DNA of 12,693 nt from DASQVO01 sp035640715 (GTDB taxonomy: Bacteria > Actinomycetota > Actinomycetes > Streptosporangiales > Streptosporangiaceae). Below, piece after piece: positions 1 through 6,764 of this stretch. The position numbers were made by a program, and so were the translations under genes. Each line of letters opens with the position of its first letter. The first letter of the stretch is position 1. The notes below the pieces were generated by a model. The model saw only the letters and a list, made by a program, of their open reading frames with translations, made no database searches and was not told the origin of the DNA. Location of the stretch: NCBI GenBank assembly GCA_035640715.1, contig DASQVO010000021.1, forward strand, positions 1-12,693. Direction: 5' to 3'.

Positions 1-14
1 GGAAGGCTGCCGTC

Positions 15-461
15 GTGACGGCCTGGCATGAGGCCGGGCACGCAGTGGCCGCGCTCGCCGTGGGGGCGCGCTTCAGCTCGGCCAGCATCCATTTCGGGCG
101 GGACACCGGGGGCCGGGTTCATGGCATCAGGGGAACGGGCGATCAGGCGTTCGTTATCGACGTGGCCGGCCAGATCGCGGAACGCCTGCGGGACTGGACC
201 ATGCCCGGAACCGACGACGAGCTGCGCGCATGGCTCGCGACGTGGAAAAGCGACGGCGGCGACGCCCGGCGTTTCCGGCAGGCCATCGGGGTCCGTTTCG
301 GCACTGACAAACGCGCCGCTGAATGTGCCGCGTGGCGTTACAGCGAAGAAATGCTGACGCCGCTGCGGCTGAAGATCCGCCAGGTGGCCAGAGCGCTGCT
401 CGTGCACCCCAGCTACCTGCCCTACAACGTCGTGGCGGCGCTCGCCGCCGGGATTGACTGA
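15..461 (+). CDS. Small stand-alone M41-like zinc metallopeptidase domain protein
   Basis: A 148-residue protein carrying a HEAGH zinc-peptidase motif at residues 5-9, where the two His would bind zinc and the Glu would be the general base. Further on come G-Q-I-A-E-R-L (residues 52-58), which resembles the conserved AG..AE segment of FtsH-type M41 peptidases, and an acidic SDGGD stretch (79-83) that could hold the third metal ligand. There is no AAA ATPase domain and no membrane segment, so this is not FtsH but a soluble mini-peptidase domain of the kind found alone in actinomycetes and phages. The GTG at 15 has a GGAAGG ribosome site at 1-6 with 8 bases of spacing. The frame stays open to the window edge, so a slightly longer N-terminus cannot be excluded. 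The substrate is unknown. Confidence 0.7.
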   Translation: MTAWHEAGHAVAALAVGARFSSASIHFGRDTGGRVHGIRGTGDQAFVIDVAGQIAERLRDWTMPGTDDELRAWLATWKSDGGDARRFRQAIGVRFGTDKRAAECAAWRYSEEMLTPLRLKIRQVARALLVHPSYLPYNVVAALAAGID

Positions 462-500
462 ACGTGGCGGCGATGACCGATGAGCTTCCGGCGGCAGCGA

Positions 501-527
501 TGAGTTCCGGTCACAGTGCCGGTCTCA
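501..527. terminator. Hairpin between convergent genes, possible bidirectional terminator
   Basis: Between the convergent peptidase-like and DksA-like genes, TGAG (501-504) and CCGG (507-510) pair with CCGG (519-522) and CTCA (524-527) around an 8-base loop, with a small TT/T bulge. There is no T-tract. The position suits a shared terminator, but the fold is short and this is an inference. Confidence 0.3.
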
Positions 528-586
528 ATCCGTGGCTGATCCCGTCACATGGCCGTCCTCCAGGGGCAGTAGCCGCATCCCGGACA

Positions 587-973
587 TCATCCGCGCCGGG
601 TAGTACGCCGGGTAGTACAGGGCACGCACATCGTCGCCGTCGGGCGGGCGGCCAGGCGCTCGGGTGCTATGGGCTGGCCGCAGCTCCCGCATATCCCGTA
701 GCCGCCGTCGTCCAGTTTCCGCAGCGCCGAATCGATCTCGGCGAGGTGGTCACGAGCCTGGCCGAGGAGGGCAGCGACGTGCTGGCGTTCGAAGGCGATC
801 GTCGCCCCCTCAGGGTCATGCTCATCATCGGCATTCGCCGAGTCTGCCGACTCGACGATCCCGCCGAACTCGCGCTCCAGTCCTGCCAGCCGCTCCAGCG
901 TGCCCGCCCGCTCAGCGGCCAGCATCTTCCGTGCGGCGGCCAGCGGCTCGTGCGAACCAGGGTTGGCGTTCAT
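587..973 (-). CDS. DksA/TraR-family C4-type zinc finger protein
   Basis: A 128-residue protein with an N-terminal charged helical region (about residues 10-45), a second helix (about 58-88) and a C-terminal zinc finger with ligands C95, C98, C116 and C119 (CGSC and CVPC). This is the DksA/TraR layout: a coiled coil that can reach into the RNA polymerase secondary channel and a C4 zinc module. The acidic stretch between the helices (DDEHDPEG, 49-56) sits where DksA has its functional acidic tip. DksA-type proteins tune rRNA and stress promoters with ppGpp; whether this homologue does so in an actinomycete is not known. The ATG start is preceded by AGGAC. The gene is divergent from the oxygenase operon, with 55 bp between start codons. 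Confidence 0.85.
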   Translation of the reverse strand: MNANPGSHEPLAAARKMLAAERAGTLERLAGLEREFGGIVESADSANADDEHDPEGATIAFERQHVAALLGQARDHLAEIDSALRKLDDGGYGICGSCGQPIAPERLAARPTATMCVPCTTRRTTRRG

Positions 974-984
974 ATGTCCTGCCT

Positions 985-1011
985 ACCACCGGGTACGTTA
1001 GAGAAGGTGGT
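985..1011. promoter_or_regulatory. Inverted repeat in divergent promoter region
   Basis: A perfect 6-bp inverted repeat, ACCACC (985-990) and GGTGGT (1006-1011), spaced by 15 bp. It occupies the middle of the 55-bp gap between the divergently transcribed DksA-like and oxygenase genes. It could be an operator shared by both promoters. No convincing -35/-10 pair was found, and arms this short can arise by chance in GC-rich DNA. Confidence 0.25.
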
Positions 1012-1028
1012 TTCCGGGAGGTGACGCG

Positions 1029-1922
1029 TTGACCGCTGATTCGTATGCGACCGCCGCCGGCCTGGTGGAGCGCTCAGCAGCGGCCTACGCGTCGAGCGTG
1101 CCGGAGAACCCGGCCGACGACGGTTTTTTCGGCCCGGCCAGCGTCGCCTGGAAGCTCGGCTCCGATCTTTCCGGGCCGGTCGCCGGGCTGCGCTCGCTGA
1201 TGATGCAGGCGCTGCATCCGCTGGCGATGGCCGGGGTCGATCAGCACAGTGAATGGCGCAGCGACCCCGTCGGCAGGCTCGCCGCCACCTCCGCCTACGT
1301 CACGACGGTCAGTGTTGGTGACCGGGCGACGGCGGAGCAGGCAGCGGCGCGGGTCCGCCGCATCCATTCCCGCGTCCGCGGCGTCGACCCCGTCACCGGG
1401 CAGCCGTACGCGGCCGATGACCCGGCCCTGCTGCTGTGGGTGCACGCCGCTCTCGTCGATTCCTCGATCGCTGCCGCACGGCTCTTCGGCACGCCGCTCT
1501 CCGGTGCCGACACCGACCGCTACATCAAGGAGATGGTGGTTGCCGCCGAGCTGGTCGGCGTGCCGTCCGCCATGGTGCCCGCCAGCTCCGCTGAACTGGA
1601 ACGGTATATCTCGTCGGTACGGCCGGACCTGCGCTGCACCGAGGCGGCCCGCGAATCCATGGCCTACCTGCTCGACCCGCCCGGCCTGGACGCCGACATC
1701 GCCGAGATCTGGCAGGACATCCGGGACGGCGCCGTCGCCTCGCTGCCGGGCTGGGCGATCGACCTCTACGGCTACCGCGTGCCCGGCCCGCTCACGGAGG
1801 CCCGCCGGACGGAGATCCGCCAGGCGCTCGGCGTCCTCGACACCGTGTTCCTCGGAGAGCCCGGCGTGCTCGAGGCCCGGCAGCGGCTGGCCCTGCGGAC
1901 CCGCGCGGCACGGGTCGCGTGA
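1029..1922 (+). CDS. MpaB/DUF2236-family oxygenase
   Basis: A 297-residue protein of the DUF2236 family, which includes the fungal oxygenase MpaB and the b-type-haem rubber oxygenase Lcp. Recognisable landmarks are the ALHPLAMAGVDQHSEW block (residues 61-76, H63 and H73), RRIHSRVRG (110-118, H113) and LLWVHAALVDS (135-145, H139); the family uses conserved His residues for haem. It has no signal peptide or membrane helix, so it should be cytoplasmic. The substrate is unknown; family members cleave polyprenyl or terpenoid double bonds or act on other lipids. The TTG start is chosen because GGAGG lies at 1017-1021, 7 bases upstream, and the nearby GTG at 1021 runs into a stop after three codons. 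Its stop overlaps the GTG of the next gene by 4 bp, so the two are probably translationally coupled. Confidence 0.85.
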   Translation: MTADSYATAAGLVERSAAAYASSVPENPADDGFFGPASVAWKLGSDLSGPVAGLRSLMMQALHPLAMAGVDQHSEWRSDPVGRLAATSAYVTTVSVGDRATAEQAAARVRRIHSRVRGVDPVTGQPYAADDPALLLWVHAALVDSSIAAARLFGTPLSGADTDRYIKEMVVAAELVGVPSAMVPASSAELERYISSVRPDLRCTEAARESMAYLLDPPGLDADIAEIWQDIRDGAVASLPGWAIDLYGYRVPGPLTEARRTEIRQALGVLDTVFLGEPGVLEARQRLALRTRAARVA

Positions 1923-3391
1923 ACAGGAAGACCCTGGCCGCGCTGACCCTCGGCGGCGGTGCCGCGGCCCTGCTCGTGCTGCGCCGCACCGGGTGTGGCC
2001 GTGCCGCCCGGCGCCCCGGACAGCGTCCCACCGGGCGGCTCCGGCTGGACCGGGGACTGGCCGCTCTCCAGCTTGTCGCGCGCGGCGGCGCACGTTATGC
2101 GGGCAATGCGCCGCGGCTGTTCGCCGCCGCCGGCGAGCACCGGCAGCAGCTCCGCAACGACCTTGCCCTGCAGACCGCTGAAGATGTCGCCGCCACGCTC
2201 GGGGCGATGAAGGGCGTGCTGATGAAGCTCGGCCAGATGGCCAGCTACGTGGACGACGGACTGTCGCCGGCGGTCCGCCGGACGCTCAGCCGCCTCCAGG
2301 ACAGCGTGCCGCCGATGAGTGCCGAGCTTGCCGCCGGCGTCATCGAGGAAGAGCTCGGCATGCCGCCCGAACGTGCCTTCGGCCAGTGGGATCCCGAACC
2401 CATCGCCGCGGCGTCGATCGGGCAGGTGCACCGGGCGATCACCCATGATGGCCGCGCCGTCGCCGTGAAAGTCCAGTATCCCGGCATCGCGGAGACCATC
2501 GCGGCCGATCTCGGTAACGTCGCCCTGCTGCGCCGGATGCTGCGGATCACCGCGCCGGGCCAGGACGTGGACGCGCTGATCACTGAGCTACGGGACCGCG
2601 TCGCCGAGGAGCTCGACTACCGCCGGGAGGCCGATAACCAGCGGTTCTTCGCTGAGTACTATGCGGGTCATCCCACCATCCACATCCCCGCGATTGTCGG
2701 CGAGCTGTCGACGCGGAGGGTGGTGACCAGTCAGCTGGCCGACGGCGTGCGGTTCGCCGAGCTGGTCAACTGGTCCCAGCGCGAACGGGATCTGGCCGCG
2801 GAGACGATCTACCGTTTCGTCTTCCGCAGCCTGTATGAGCTGCACGCCTTCAACGGTGACCCGCATCCGGGCAATTATCTGTTCCACGGCGGCGGCCGGG
2901 TTACCTTCCTGGACTTCGGGCTGGTCAAGCACTTCACTGCGGCCGAGATCCGGCCGCTCGCGGACATGGCCCGGTACCTGTGCGTGGACAAGGATCCCGA
3001 GGCCTTCCGCCGCAGCCTGGAGGCCGCCGGGTTCATCCCGCCGGGCGCGCCGGTAACCACGGAGCAGCTCGTCGACCATCTGGCCCTGTTCTACGAGACC
3101 GTCCGCGAGCCAGGCGTCATGACCATGACCGGGGACTACGCGTCGGCGGTCACACGGCGTTTCTTCGACGTGCGCAGCCCGATCGCTCCCTATGCCGGCA
3201 TCCCGCAGTCCTACGTGATCCTCCAGCGGATCAACCTCGGCCTGTTCGCGCTGCTCGGCGAGCTCAGGGCGACCGCCGACTGGCGGGCCATCGCCGAGGA
3301 GATCTGGCCGTTCGTCCAGGGGCCGCCGTCCACACCGATGGGTGAGGCGGAGGTGGCCTGGCGCGCCAGCCGCCCGTCGCACGCGGAGTGA
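1919..3391 (+). CDS. ABC1/UbiB (AarF)-family atypical kinase, N-terminally anchored
   Basis: A 490-residue ABC1/UbiB-family protein kinase-like protein. Visible motifs are KLGQ (103-106, the family-specific KxGQ), the alanine-rich nucleotide loop AAAS (163-166), the VAVK lysine (K184), the E-L-D-Y-R-x-E-A-x-N block (231-240), the catalytic DPHPGN (314-319) and the metal-binding DFG (332-334). Residues 5-22 form a short hydrophobic segment followed by many Arg, suggesting an N-terminal membrane anchor; the C-terminal helix pair typical of proteobacterial UbiB is not seen. UbiB-type proteins are ATPases needed for isoprenoid quinone biosynthesis and lipid distribution. Actinomycetes make menaquinone, so the exact client here is unknown. 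It starts at a GTG inside the stop of the oxygenase gene (GTGA overlap), forming a two-gene operon. Confidence 0.92.
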   Translation: MNRKTLAALTLGGGAAALLVLRRTGCGRAARRPGQRPTGRLRLDRGLAALQLVARGGARYAGNAPRLFAAAGEHRQQLRNDLALQTAEDVAATLGAMKGVLMKLGQMASYVDDGLSPAVRRTLSRLQDSVPPMSAELAAGVIEEELGMPPERAFGQWDPEPIAAASIGQVHRAITHDGRAVAVKVQYPGIAETIAADLGNVALLRRMLRITAPGQDVDALITELRDRVAEELDYRREADNQRFFAEYYAGHPTIHIPAIVGELSTRRVVTSQLADGVRFAELVNWSQRERDLAAETIYRFVFRSLYELHAFNGDPHPGNYLFHGGGRVTFLDFGLVKHFTAAEIRPLADMARYLCVDKDPEAFRRSLEAAGFIPPGAPVTTEQLVDHLALFYETVREPGVMTMTGDYASAVTRRFFDVRSPIAPYAGIPQSYVILQRINLGLFALLGELRATADWRAIAEEIWPFVQGPPSTPMGEAEVAWRASRPSHAE

Positions 3392-3494
3392 GCCACCTGA
3401 GCTCGCTGCTCTGCCCCGGGTATCAGGCTGCTGGCGAGATCGCTAACCGTTACAGCGAACGCGTCATTCCGATCTCGGCCAGTTGCGGGTTGGA

Positions 3495-3509
3495 CGGCAG
3501 CGGCTGCCG
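3495..3509 (+). terminator. Weak hairpin downstream of the oxygenase-kinase operon
   Basis: CGGCAG and CTGCCG form a 6-bp stem with a 3-base loop about 100 bases after the kinase stop codon, with no T-tract. It lies in the 253-bp gap before the TANGO2-like gene (3392-3644), in which I see no gene and no clear promoter. It may end the upstream transcript or be chance. Confidence 0.2.
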
Positions 3510-3644
3510 CTCGCCGGTCGCACCTCCACCATGCCACCATGTTCTCCGGAAACCGCCATGGAGGCGAACGGTTATACCGCCGGCGGACTGCCCGTCTGGC
3601 GGATCATGGTCGCCGGTGAACGTTCGTTCTGCTCCAATAAGGAC

Positions 3645-4442
3645 ATGTGCACGGCGATTCTCGGCCTTGAGCCCGGCTCCGTCTTCCTGGCTGGCGTCCG
3701 CGATGAGCTTATCGATCGTGCGTGGCAGGCGCCGGGGTGGTACTGGCCGGACTTTCCCGGCGTCATCGGGGGGCGGGACCTGCTGGCAGGCGGAACGTGG
3801 CTCGCGGTTGCCCCGGCCGCGCGGCGGGTCGCATGCGTGCTGAACGGCATGGGCCGGATGGCGCCTGCCGGATCGCGGCGGTCGCGGGGGGTGCTGCCGC
3901 TTGGCGCGGCAGCCGGCGGAAAGCTGGCGCGCGGGAAGCTGGCCGCTTTCGATCCCTTTCACCTGCTGCTCGCGGAACCGGGGAGGGCTGCCCTGTGGAG
4001 CTGGGACGGTGAGCAGCTTGCCGGGAAGGAGCTGATGGCAGGACTGCACATGGTGGTGAACAGCGGCCTGGCTGGCAGCATCCCGCCCGCCGACGGCGAT
4101 ACGCAGGGAATGGCACATGAAACGGCCCGTATCGCTCACTTCCTGCCGCGGCTGCAAGCGGCCCCCCGTCCCGACCCGAAGCCTGGCGTCCCGGTCCGCG
4201 AGGCGTGGGGAGCCTGGCTGCCATTGCTGAACGGCGACGGGATCGGCCCGGATGATCTGCGGGCGCTGATCGTCCGGCGTGACCTCGGCGGCGGCCGCAT
4301 CTGGGGCACCACCTCGATCTCGCTGATCTCCGTCACACCGGAGGGGATGCGTTACGATTTCACCCCTGCACCGGGTGACCCAGCGGCCTGGTATCCCGTT
4401 CCGCTGGGAATGCAGCAGGAAAGGGGGCTGTGCCGGCGATGA
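3645..4442 (+). CDS. TANGO2/NRDE-family protein
   Basis: A 265-residue protein of the TANGO2 (NRDE) family. The start is set at the ATG giving Met-Cys-Thr, because a Cys directly after Met is the hallmark of the family; longer in-frame starts exist upstream but add unrelated sequence. The usual NRDE motif appears as VRDE (18-21), followed by the diagnostic IGGRDLLAGGTW block (41-52) and an Asn at 67 (CVLN). AAGGAC abuts the start, an unusually short ribosome-site spacing. Eukaryotic TANGO2 has been linked to haem trafficking and to acyl-CoA/lipid homeostasis; the bacterial role is unsettled, so no reaction is assigned. It has no signal peptide or membrane segment. It lies 19 bp upstream of the DUF952-cupin fusion on the same strand, and the two are probably co-transcribed. 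Confidence 0.82.
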   Translation: MCTAILGLEPGSVFLAGVRDELIDRAWQAPGWYWPDFPGVIGGRDLLAGGTWLAVAPAARRVACVLNGMGRMAPAGSRRSRGVLPLGAAAGGKLARGKLAAFDPFHLLLAEPGRAALWSWDGEQLAGKELMAGLHMVVNSGLAGSIPPADGDTQGMAHETARIAHFLPRLQAAPRPDPKPGVPVREAWGAWLPLLNGDGIGPDDLRALIVRRDLGGGRIWGTTSISLISVTPEGMRYDFTPAPGDPAAWYPVPLGMQQERGLCRR

Positions 4443-4461
4443 TAACGGGGCTGGCCGTCAA

Positions 4462-5286
4462 ATGATCTGGCATCTGCTGCCGCTGTCGCGCTGGCAGTCG
4501 GCCGGGTCCGGGCCGTATGTGCCGGGTACCGCCGAGACGGTTCCGTTCGTGCACGCGTCGCCGGATGAGCCGGCGGCGCTGGCCGTGGCGAACGCGTGGT
4601 TCGCCGAGAGCGCCGAGCCGCTGGTCGCGCTGGGCCTGGAGGAGTCGCGGCTGTCCGCCCCGGTACGTCTCGAGCCGGCCGACCCGGTGCCCCCACCCGG
4701 CGTGGCGCCCAGCACGCTGTTCCCGCACATCTACGGGCCCGTCGAGATCACCGCGGTCACCGAGGTCCGGTACGCGCGGCGCGACCCGTCCGGCCGGTAC
4801 GCCTCGCTGGACGCGCGCCCGGCTACCGCCGAGGCACTCGACCTCGTCCCGCACCCCGAGGGCGGCTGGTTCCGCGAGACCTGGGCCGCCGGCCCGGCCT
4901 ACACGCCGTCCGGTTATCCCGGGCGCCGCGCCGCGGCCACCGGCATCTACTTCCTGCTCACGCCGGGCTCACAGTCCGTCTGGCACCTGGTCCGCTCGGA
5001 CGAACTGTGGCTGTGGCACGCCGGCGGCCCGCTGACCCTGCTGCTCGGCGGGGCAGGCGAGCGCCCGGCGGAGCACCCCGAGGCGGTGAGCCTCGGGCCG
5101 GATCTGGCCCGCGGCGAGCGCCCGCAGCACGTGGTGCGGGGCGGCTGCTGGCAGGCCGCCTACCCGGCCGGCCCTCAGGAGGCCCTGGTGTCCTGCGTGG
5201 TGGCCCCCGGCTTCGACTTCGCGGACTTCACCGCCCTGCCCGGGGAGCCCGCGCGGCCGCCAGCAGATGGGAGCTCGCCCCGATGA
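4462..5286 (+). CDS. DUF952 - cupin_5 (DUF985) fusion protein
   Basis: A 274-residue two-domain protein. Residues 1-103 match DUF952: the opening WHLLP with H4, FVHAS (29-33) equivalent to the family's FIHCS, and LFPHIYGP (86-93). Residues 122-262 match cupin_5/DUF985: LVPHPEGGWFRETW (128-141), then SVWHLVRSDELWLWHAGG (172-189), where H175, E181 and H186 are candidate metal ligands of the beta-barrel. A Gly/Arg-rich linker joins them. DUF952 is thought to share the ADP-ribosyltransferase-like fold (from memory), and cupin_5 proteins are sugar-epimerase-like; neither has a firm reaction. The ATG at 4462 is the only sensible start and has a weak ribosome site. The 3' end overlaps the opposite-strand methyltransferase gene by 59 bp. 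Domain calls are firm; function is unknown. Confidence 0.83.
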   Translation: MIWHLLPLSRWQSAGSGPYVPGTAETVPFVHASPDEPAALAVANAWFAESAEPLVALGLEESRLSAPVRLEPADPVPPPGVAPSTLFPHIYGPVEITAVTEVRYARRDPSGRYASLDARPATAEALDLVPHPEGGWFRETWAAGPAYTPSGYPGRRAAATGIYFLLTPGSQSVWHLVRSDELWLWHAGGPLTLLLGGAGERPAEHPEAVSLGPDLARGERPQHVVRGGCWQAAYPAGPQEALVSCVVAPGFDFADFTALPGEPARPPADGSSPR

Positions 5287-6091
5287 TCGCCGGATCGGTC
5301 TCGAATGTCCGCGCGCAGGTCATGGCGTTGACGAACAGCGGGTCCGGTGGCTGCGCGCCGGACGCGTCGAGCAGTGGCCAGAGCGGGCCCTCGATCCCGA
5401 ATACCTGAGGTTCGCCGAGGCTGGCGGCGGCGAACTCCGCTGCCAGCTCGTCGGGCCGGTGAAAGTAGGCGGTCGTGAAGCCGGCGCGGGGATCGTGCAC
5501 GCCGGTGGCATAGGCGGTGAGCAGGCCCGGAAGGGTGGCGGCGGTGACGCGGCCCTGCTGGGTCATATCCATCAGCGCGGCGTTGCGGCTGATGGCCGCG
5601 GCGACCACCACGCCGCCTGGACGGGCCGCGCGCCCGGCCTCACGCAGGGCCCGCACCCGGTCCGCCCGCTCGGTCAGGTGGTACAAGGGCCCCAGCATGA
5701 GCACGGCGTCCGCCACGCCGCTGCGAGCCGGGAGCCGCCGGGCGTCGCCCACGGAGGCGCTCAGGAGCACGTCCCCGTTCGCCATGTCGCGCGTGGTGTC
5801 GCGCGCGGTGCGGGCATGGCCGGGAACGAGGTCGATCAGATGGATCGCGTAGCCGTCGGTGGCCAGCCAGCGGGCGTGTGTGCCGGGACCGCCGCCGACG
5901 TCGAGGACGATCGCGGGCGGCGCGGGCAGCAGCCGGCGCAGCAACTCCTGCGTGCGGAGGAATTCGGCCTGTCCCTGCGGAGACCGCGTCAGCCGGCCGG
6001 CCTCGCTGTACACCTTTTCGTAGAACCGCCGGACGTCTGGTTCGGCGACAGGCTCACGCATACCGGCCATACTCGCTCGCGCGCCGTCCAC
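5228..6091 (-). CDS. Class I SAM-dependent methyltransferase
   Basis: A 287-residue Rossmann-fold methyltransferase. Motif I is VLDVGGGPG (62-70), the acidic residue ending strand 2 is D87 (HLIDLVP), and a GDARRLP segment is followed by ADAVLMLGPLYHL, the usual strand-4 region of small-molecule methyltransferases. The C-terminus (GASSHLLAAARA) is typical of the family, so the overlap with the convergent cupin gene looks real. The substrate cannot be told. Three starts are possible: GTG 6091 (a GAGATGA-like ribosome site upstream), ATG 6070 and ATG 6061; the conserved domain begins only near residue 20, so all are compatible. It reads away from a 192-bp gap containing a VOC gene remnant, then the cyanase gene. 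Confidence 0.85.
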   Translation of the reverse strand: MDGARASMAGMREPVAEPDVRRFYEKVYSEAGRLTRSPQGQAEFLRTQELLRRLLPAPPAIVLDVGGGPGTHARWLATDGYAIHLIDLVPGHARTARDTTRDMANGDVLLSASVGDARRLPARSGVADAVLMLGPLYHLTERADRVRALREAGRAARPGGVVVAAAISRNAALMDMTQQGRVTAATLPGLLTAYATGVHDPRAGFTTAYFHRPDELAAEFAAASLGEPQVFGIEGPLWPLLDASGAQPPDPLFVNAMTCARTFETDPAIIGASSHLLAAARAPRAGR

Positions 6092-6164
6092 CCGTCATCT
6101 CGTTTATGCCGGCATCAGCCCATCCCCGTCACACAAACCCGCGCAGCGGTGCGTCGCTAACTGA

Positions 6165-6296
6165 CTAATCGGCGGCGACATGCCCTGGGGTGAGCGGATC
6201 GCCTCGATCGCCGACCCCGACGGCAACCCTGTCACGCTGGCGAACGAGTCCCCTGCCGCTCCCGCGAAGTTAGCCCCCGTAGCTCACCACTGGTAG
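6165..6296 (+). pseudogene. C-terminal remnant of a VOC/glyoxalase-family gene
   Basis: In the + frame through ATG 6180 the DNA encodes a short peptide that begins G-G-D-M-P-W-G-E-R and continues with ADPDGNPVTLANE. PWGxR, then about six residues, then DPDGNxxxL is the classic last-strand signature of vicinal-oxygen-chelate (glyoxalase/bleomycin-resistance) domains, including the DPxG turn near the metal-binding Glu. Nothing of the rest of the roughly 120-residue domain is seen upstream: stops occur in all three forward frames within 6158-6168. The frame closes with TAG at 6294-6296, inside the 3' end of the cyanase gene. It is best read as a decayed or truncated gene end. No ribosome site is seen, and expression is unlikely. 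Confidence 0.65.
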
Positions 6297-6745
6297 GGGA
6301 GGAACTTGCCGTCCAGCGTGACCACCACCCGGTCCCCGGCCGGATCCGTCTCGCGCCTGACGTCGAGGCGGAAATTGATGGCACTCATGATGCCGTCGCC
6401 GAACTGCTCGTGAATCAGTTCCTTGATCGTCGGGCCGTACACCTGGAGCACCTCGTAGAACCGGTAGATCGTCGGATCCGTGGGAACCGGGGCGTCAAGC
6501 GCCCCCCGGGTGGGCTGGAGCTGCAGCGCCTGCCGGACGTCATCATCAAGGTCAAGCAGTGACGCGGCGGCGTCTGCTTCCTGGGCGCTCATCGGCTGCT
6601 GGCCCAGCAGGGCCGACGTCGTCCAGGCCAGCGGCCGGCCGACGGCCTCGGCGAGCTGAGCCCACGTCAGTCCCAGCCGTGCCTTGGCGGCGCGGACCGC
6701 CTCCGCCGCCTCCTTCTTGGTCATCGCCGGTTCCTTGAGTGCCAT
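6284..6745 (-). CDS. cynS: Cyanase (cyanate hydratase)
   Basis: A 153-residue cyanase, close to the 156 residues of the E. coli enzyme. The N-terminal helical domain (about 8-85) resembles an HTH DNA-binding fold but serves in oligomerisation. The C-terminal catalytic domain carries R95, E98 and S121 (in IYRFYEVLQVYGPT and GIMSAINFRLD), the equivalents of the catalytic Arg96, Glu99 and Ser122. It converts cyanate and bicarbonate to CO2 and carbamate, which breaks down to ammonia and CO2, so it both detoxifies cyanate and supplies nitrogen. The ATG start has AGGAGG at 6752-6757, 6 bases away. It stands alone: no carbonic anhydrase, cyanate transporter or CynR-type regulator is adjacent, and its leader is highly structured. 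Confidence 0.96.
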   Translation of the reverse strand: MALKEPAMTKKEAAEAVRAAKARLGLTWAQLAEAVGRPLAWTTSALLGQQPMSAQEADAAASLLDLDDDVRQALQLQPTRGALDAPVPTDPTIYRFYEVLQVYGPTIKELIHEQFGDGIMSAINFRLDVRRETDPAGDRVVVTLDGKFLPYQW

Positions 6746-6764
6746 CGTTCTCCTCCTGGTCGCG

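Noticed and set aside
464..1024. A + strand frame covering the DksA-like gene
   Set aside because: The minus strand encodes four zinc-ligand cysteines in DksA/TraR order; the + frame shows no family features.
1074..2093. A 339-codon minus-strand frame under the oxygenase gene
   Set aside because: It is antisense to the DUF2236 protein, is highly Arg/Gly-rich and has no domain or ribosome-site support.
5267..6160. A 297-codon open frame on the + strand opposite the methyltransferase
   Set aside because: It has no motifs and low-complexity Gly/Arg composition; the opposite strand encodes a full SAM-binding domain.
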